Assembly: GCA_013433145.1 (NCBI GenBank)
Contig: CM024185.1
Span: forward strand, 1,426,001-1,490,000
DNA: 64,000 nt
Direction of reading: 5' to 3'
Source: Ascaris suum
Lineage: Eukaryota > Nematoda > Chromadorea > Rhabditida > Ascarididae
This document shows, one piece after another, positions 58,231-64,000 of the stretch. The notes under the pieces are model-generated. The model had not been told where the DNA came from. It made no database searches and saw nothing but the letters and a program-made list of their open reading frames with translations. Position 1 is the first letter of the stretch, and every line of letters begins with the position of its first letter. The translations under genes were made by a program, and so were the position numbers.

Positions 58231-61200
58231 TCATTTGGCGGGGAATTCAGAAAGGGTACTGGTGGAGCGAGTCGAACTTGTCGATGTTGAGCTTGAGCTG
58301 CCACGTGATGAAGTTGGTGAGCTCGAAGTGGAGCCTTTGTTGCTATGTTGAACATCACCTGTTGTCGAGTCTGGCAATGTTCTCATCTGCAAATTTTTCA
58401 GCTACCTGAGGTACTTCGTTCAGCATCCTTCCCCAGTATTTCCAATGAACGATAGCGATTTCTAATCGAGACCACTATGTCGACGTTAACTGGGGAAAGG
58501 CATTACGACAATGAGTGTTGCTGAACCTTCGCACCGATCACATGATACCTGTGACTGATGATCCCTAAATGAAGATTCTACAAGCTGATTATGCGAGAGA
58601 TGGGGACCATTCCATACCGATAAGCACCTAAAAAATAAGATCCCATATTTAGGCAATGTGTTTGACGCAAGCGCTAAATGCAACAAAAAGAGTGTAAACT
58701 GAGCACAAAAATAGTCTAGCCAAAGATATTATACTTATACGATTCAAAACCACCTACCATGAGCTGTTCGTTATTGGTTGTTGAATCAACAACTGGAGAC
58801 GTAGCGGTAGGAGTCTGCGAAGTTATCAACGCATTTGTCGGTGGTGTCAGCAATGATATCACACCGGGTATTGATGCCGAACCACTGCAAAACGTTCACC
58901 TCTACCATCTCACATGTTCTTTATACATATCACTGTCTTTTTGCCGAATCTGGCTGGCGACAAACTGAACGGTCAGAGGGGGAGGAGGGCGGAGGGGGTG
59001 GAGAGGGGAAGGCGAGAGTGAATTGAAGGGAGGGGAGGTATGGGTGCAGTGACATCACAGTTATGGTGGGAAACATAATCAAAGCCAGTATGAAATAGCG
59101 TCTTTTTTCTATTTTCCTCTTATGTCCAGCCACCACAAACATGCAAAACTTTAAAATTCAAAACGCTTAAAAACTGAAGCTGGCACTTGAGAAGGGGAAA
59201 GTGGAGGAAGTAGGATCTATGCACCATCTTCACCAATCTTGCCGGGTTTTTCTACAACCCAATGAAACGAAGCGGGGAATGAAAAGTACTTCAGAGGCAA
59301 TTGTTTCTTTGGTTTACAAAAATTACAACAAAAAACGATGGTCTTAGCAGGGTTCGAAAACAAAAAAACCTATAGAACCTGAAGCGATGCTTTTTCTTTT
59401 CCAAAATACCTCACTTTTGAAATGCTGACTTAGAGCATATGGAAACCAATCAATCGCTATAATATCATTTCAAACATCCATAAAAACGAGGAATCATTCA
59501 ATCGATATCCTAGAAAATTCCTCGACGATCAGCTACCTCTGCAACTATACAACACTCTGTCTAGAACCCGTAGTTCTTCGACTTTTCCGCCTCATCAAAA
59601 ACACATCACCTACAGTTGGAGTCTCGAAAGAAGCACTAAGAGGCTCTATTTGTAAAAACTGTTCCATAACATTTCTATGCGATCAACACGTCGCCTTACA
59701 TTGCTATATGACAGAAATATCAAAGTCAGCTGATGCAACAGGGCAACTAGTTATCTTAACTTTCATTTCAAAGCATCTTGTCTAAACGGATGCGTACTTC
59801 AGAAGAGGGGGTTATAAACATGGAACTACGGTAAATTAAACTCATTCTCTAGTAGCAAATTGAAATAAAAAGGCCTCACCTTGAATTCGATGAATCAGAC
59901 CTCGTCTCCGCATTGTTTTGAGAATTCAACAATTGCAAATGCACGTTATGACTATGTGGAGAGCGACTGTTCTCATTGAAATAATTCAAAAATTGATTCG
60001 ACACTGAAAACTCACTGCTCATACACAACATTTCAGCTACTCAACGGTCATATGCTAGTGCTAAAAATACAAAAAACTGGAAAATATTTTTGCTTTCGTT
60101 TAAAAACACCGACAAAATTTTCCTTATTTTTCCTTCTGAGTATATTTTCGTAACCTAAAATTAGAGAGAGAAAGAGCTCAGGAATTTGCCAGTTGTTGCT
60201 TAAGCGCACTTCCACATGCAATTATCTACCCCACAAGAGAAATGTATTCGTTTATTAATCCAATCAAACCATATCAGCAAAACTTTGCAACATTATATGC
60301 TTGACAGAACTGCGCAAACTTACAAAGGCAGAACAACTCCAAGAATTTCTATTGTTTGTCCTGTTTGTTACTACACCGGATATTCTGCAGTTTTTGGAAA
60401 CCTTGAATTCCACGGACCGTCGACCCTCCCCTACTTCCCATCTTGCGTTCCGCTCTTGAAATATTGCACAGTTAGAGAATATTAAAATAAGACAACGGAA
60501 CATTCAATAAGCAAACCTACCTTCCCTTAACAACACTTGTTCGCCACCAGTGGCGTTACCACCTGAAGCGGTGATGACTGTTTGAATCAGATGCGAGTAT
60601 TCCTCGTCAGTTAGAGGCCCTCTTGACGAGGTTCCTCCACTTGGAATCGGAGTTCCGATTGCCGATGTGCCTCCTCCAGCCGCCATCGCTATTGGCACAG
60701 GTGTACCGCGAGGAGTCGTTAATGGGCTTCCAAGCGATGAAATAAATGGCACCGGCGATGGCATTGCCGAACTACATGCGCTGTTCAATAATTGCTGCTG
60801 AAATTATAAACCTAATGACTATACAGTGCTAAACTCTCCAACTAAAAATTTAAATCTACTACGAGTGTACAAAAACTGAAATCATGAATTAATTACGATT
60901 GTTTCTGTTATGCTTCACATTCTAGGAAAATAAAGCACAATCCAATAAATCCCTTTATTAGCAGACCAATGCTCGAAGATGCATCTCAGAAAAACAACAT
61001 CTGAGGACCGTATCTACTATAATATTTAACAAAACATTACTGCTCATTGGCTCTATCAGAGGCCAATACCAGCCAAAATTCCACCTCCGAAGCACTATAA
61101 AACATCTGCCTCAGGTACTGATAAAATAAATAGGGAAGTCGGACGAAATAGAAATAAGGTTCAACCTCAGGCATGTGCCTCCACTAAGACAACGTACAAT

Positions 61201-64000
61201 CGATATCAACAAAATTCTGCCACAGAGCTAGAATTAGAAGGCACTTTCACCTGGTGCGAAACGATGCTGCTTGTTGCTGCAGCTTCCCTTGCAGCTGCAG
61301 CTGCAGCCGCTGCACTATTTGCATCATTGAGTTGCTGAACAAGAGGCGCCCTCGATGCGGCCACAATCGGTCGAGGCGTCACCAACAACTAAACAAGTAA
61401 ACCTCAAATAGTAATACTCATACCAACAACAGCAGTTTAAAAACTTTTTGCCATAAGTTTCGAAACAGACTTCAGCGCAGAAAACAGTTTCACCCCACGC
61501 CATAAAAACCTCACCTGATGCGCATCATAACCCATCCTGTGCCAATATGATCAAATCTGTATTTCCCCGATCTTCATATCCAAAACTTTCAGCGATATAA
61601 ACAGCAACCCTAGGATCACGCACCCTGAAGTTTCTAAATGTATAGTTGCGAATTAAATTCTATCATCCTCATCAGAGTGCAAAGAAAAGTTGACAAAAGA
61701 TTTCTGCATGAAGTGGTGCGTAACTAACCTGAGGGTTATCGGGTTTCGAGATGAATTCGCGTACAGGTTGGTCAAGAAGAGCAACTTTCTGCGCGAGTTT
61801 CGTCTCCACATCCGTTATCGTAGCCGCCTGTTGTTGCTGCTGAAGCACTAGCTTTCGTCCTTGAAGTAAGACCGCATGTGATGAACCTCCCGAGACAAGG
61901 CTTACCGATGCACTTCCCCCATTACCTGTGCCTCCTTCATTTTGGCTCTCGATACTGTGCAAGATTGAACTGCAAAGAGGAACTGTGCGATCGCAAACAA
62001 AAGATATACAATGACGAACTAACAACCACATGTACAGCACACAGTAAAAACATGATGGTTCAGCTAGTAAAACAGGGCATCTCTAAATTTAATTCGTAGC
62101 TTCGAATCATATGTAGGCATACAAATATGCAACTTACTCGCTCATTTGTTCCCATCATCCCTCGTTTAAATATAAGCCTCCGTTTCGGCTAAATCATAAA
62201 CAACTCTACTAAAACAAATTGTTAGATTTTGAGTACAGTTCACTCAATCTTCGCGTTAATAGACGATCAAGCTTTTCCCTAGAAAACCCATTCGTCACTC
62301 AAATAAACGAGCCATACAAACGCTGATACTCTCTAATTTAAAATAACGTCTCTTGCATTTGTATGCCCCATGTTTCCTGCGTGTTCCTCTGTTTTATGCT
62401 TTCTGTGCTTCATAGGTTTCTTTTACATGGTCCGCTCATATAAAATTCTATTTTTTATGGTTATATGTGGACGAGTACGCTCCTTTACTGAAAAATAAAA
62501 TAAAACCGTTGCTGATTTTGCAGTACTCGGTTTATAAACCTCTTAAACTTTCAGCAGCCGCTCATCAAGGTAGAGAGGGATACCTTCCCAAAACTTTCAT
62601 GGCCACCGACGTCTCAAAGATATGAAAACAACTTCTTTTGAATTATAAAGGGGAAGTTGGAAGACCAACAGAAGAGCAATAAGATACTTCCTCCTCCCAA
62701 AAATTACGAACACAGGTTTACCCGCGTGAATGGGAGAGGCAGAGAGAGGAGAGAGAGATGACAGTACATTGATCCGAAACAAATCAACCACCATCTTTTG
62801 CTTCAAAATCATTATTACGGCCTGTCTGATCTCTCGCACCACCATGAATTTTTTGAAATGCATTCCCAACTGCTACAACTTAATCTGCACACACGTAAGT
62901 TTTCAAGTGAAACCTGAAATATATACTGTTCAAATGAACGTAAAACATCCATCGAAAGCATACGTGAAGCTGACGATATCGCCGCTAGCCGTAGTAAACT
63001 TAGTCGGACTGCCGTGATATGATTCGGCGACATCTGGACGACGAACCGATGTGGCAACATTCGAGTGTGCCACTATATAAGGAGTATGAACATTCGTTAC
63101 CATCGCACCATTTCCCACTGACAATGACGTTGATGGCTCTCTTGTCAGCACGGGAGTATGAGGTCGTTTCCTTTAAAACGCCACTTGGTTGCAAAACCAA
63201 AAATTTTGTGAATTGGGGGCAATTTACAACTGCATAACATTCGATCGGCGACATCGCCGCAGATAATATTTGCCAAAACGGCAATTCAGGGAGATAGCGA
63301 ACCCTGCCTTTATGAAAAACGATCAGACGTTAGAGTCATCTCATTTCTGCTCTACCAAGAGTTGCCTTACCCAAAAGCCCTCTTCTATGGAACAAAAGAA
63401 TGGAGTATACCATCAGAAAAAAAAAATTTTAAGAAGAACGATAGAAACGACTCTATCGCCCTTGAGAAATTTGAACGTCACCTCAGCCAGTTATTTCAGA
63501 TGCCACCTCACAAACTTGTTTTCCAACACAGAAAAGCTACTCGCAGATTTACTTTCCCTCTATACCTTTTGCAAAGCAATCATCTCATCTCTCCGGGACC
63601 TCAAATTAAACTCTCCAGGCTAAGGTAAGTAGTAGTGACGAACCTTATCGTTAGGATTGGTGCACGTGCCAACACAACTCGATCCGTACCCGACGAAACT
63701 GCTGGCAGAGATCGTCCATTCGATGATGTCAAAGCAGCAGAAAGCACTGATGCAAGTGTTGCATCTAAAAGAAGAAATTTTCACTTCATCACACCTCACT
63801 GCATCATCTCACTTTGGAGGAGATCAACTGCAATGACAATGCAATATAATTGAATAGAGTCTCTACAGATGGGAAGAGGATGGTCGATCTGCTCCGTTAA
63901 AATAGCTGTTATATCCTCTAGCTTACCTAAAATTTGCATATACGGCCAGAATTCGAGAGTGGACCCAGAGTGGACACTGTCCAATACACATTTGAAGATG
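58231..64000 (-). CDS. unrecognised Ser/Thr/Ala/Gln-rich protein, C-terminal part (5' end beyond window)
   Basis: Ten exons with consistent phase: 64000-63927 (partial), 63764-63644, 63170-62964, 61969-61729, 61388-61251, 60797-60521, 60039-59880, 58884-58758, 58584-58549 and 58386-58231 (TGA), coding 511 residues. Most sites are good (TTTTAG, TTTGCAG, TTTCAG; GTAAGC, GTATGC, GTTAGT, GTAGGT, GTGAGG); the acceptors at 60040 (GTTGAG) and 58585 (AATCAG) are weak. The first visible part is folded-looking (FWPYMQIL, then DATLASVLSAAL). After it come a basic patch RKRPHTP, a QQQQQ run, an eight-Ala run, Pro/Gly/Thr-rich stretches, a short charged motif LTDEEYSHLIQ, and a Ser/Thr-rich end. No signal peptide or membrane segment is seen. 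The composition suits a nuclear co-regulator, but no family was recognised. A possible AATAAA is at 57987-57982. Confidence 0.75.

Noticed and set aside
59340..59365. GGTTCGAA-like tRNA B-box sequence
   Set aside because: No matching A box at the right distance and no cloverleaf could be drawn.
62730..63853. Several plus-strand open frames of 72-117 codons
   Set aside because: They lie largely opposite the phase-consistent exons of the minus-strand gene or in its introns.

Overview
The window looks like nuclear DNA of a nematode: about two-thirds A+T, many A/T runs, long (AT)n arrays, long pure G or C runs, and intron-rich genes with acceptors of the type TTTCAG, TTTAG or AAAG. The malic enzyme protein also looks nematode-like by eye. 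I cannot name the species; a spirurid or ascarid-type worm is a guess from base composition and intron density. No bacterial operons, rRNA, tRNA or CRISPR were seen.

Most coding exons lie outside the long open frames, so genes were rebuilt by eye from homology, splice sites and codon phase. Four models are solid. (1) 8830-10103, minus: mitochondrial ribosomal protein bS21m (mRpS21), two exons. (2) 12492-14913, plus: a four-exon gene for a 156-residue secreted cysteine-rich protein with a three-finger (Ly6/ET-like) pattern, the best candidate for something not yet described. (3) 18307-29939, minus: malic enzyme, 13 exons, 617 residues, all splice phases agreeing; a possible 5' exon lies at 34017-34039. 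(4) 58231 to the right edge, minus: the last ten exons (511 residues) of an unrecognised Ser/Thr/Ala/Gln-rich protein whose N-terminus lies outside the window.

The two flanks (1-8.8 kb, 30-58 kb) are mostly AT-rich and gene-poor. They hold microsatellites, minisatellites, G-rich tracts, a dispersed repeat (R1, three copies) and several isolated exon-like islands: terminal-exon-like frames at 43.1 kb (-), 49.8 kb (-) and 55.2 kb (+), and a small intact ORF at 37.85 kb (+). These are given with low confidence.

The genes do not form an operon. mRpS21 and malic enzyme both point to mitochondria or central carbon metabolism, but they are separated and interrupted by an opposite-strand secreted-protein gene, so no joint regulation is claimed.
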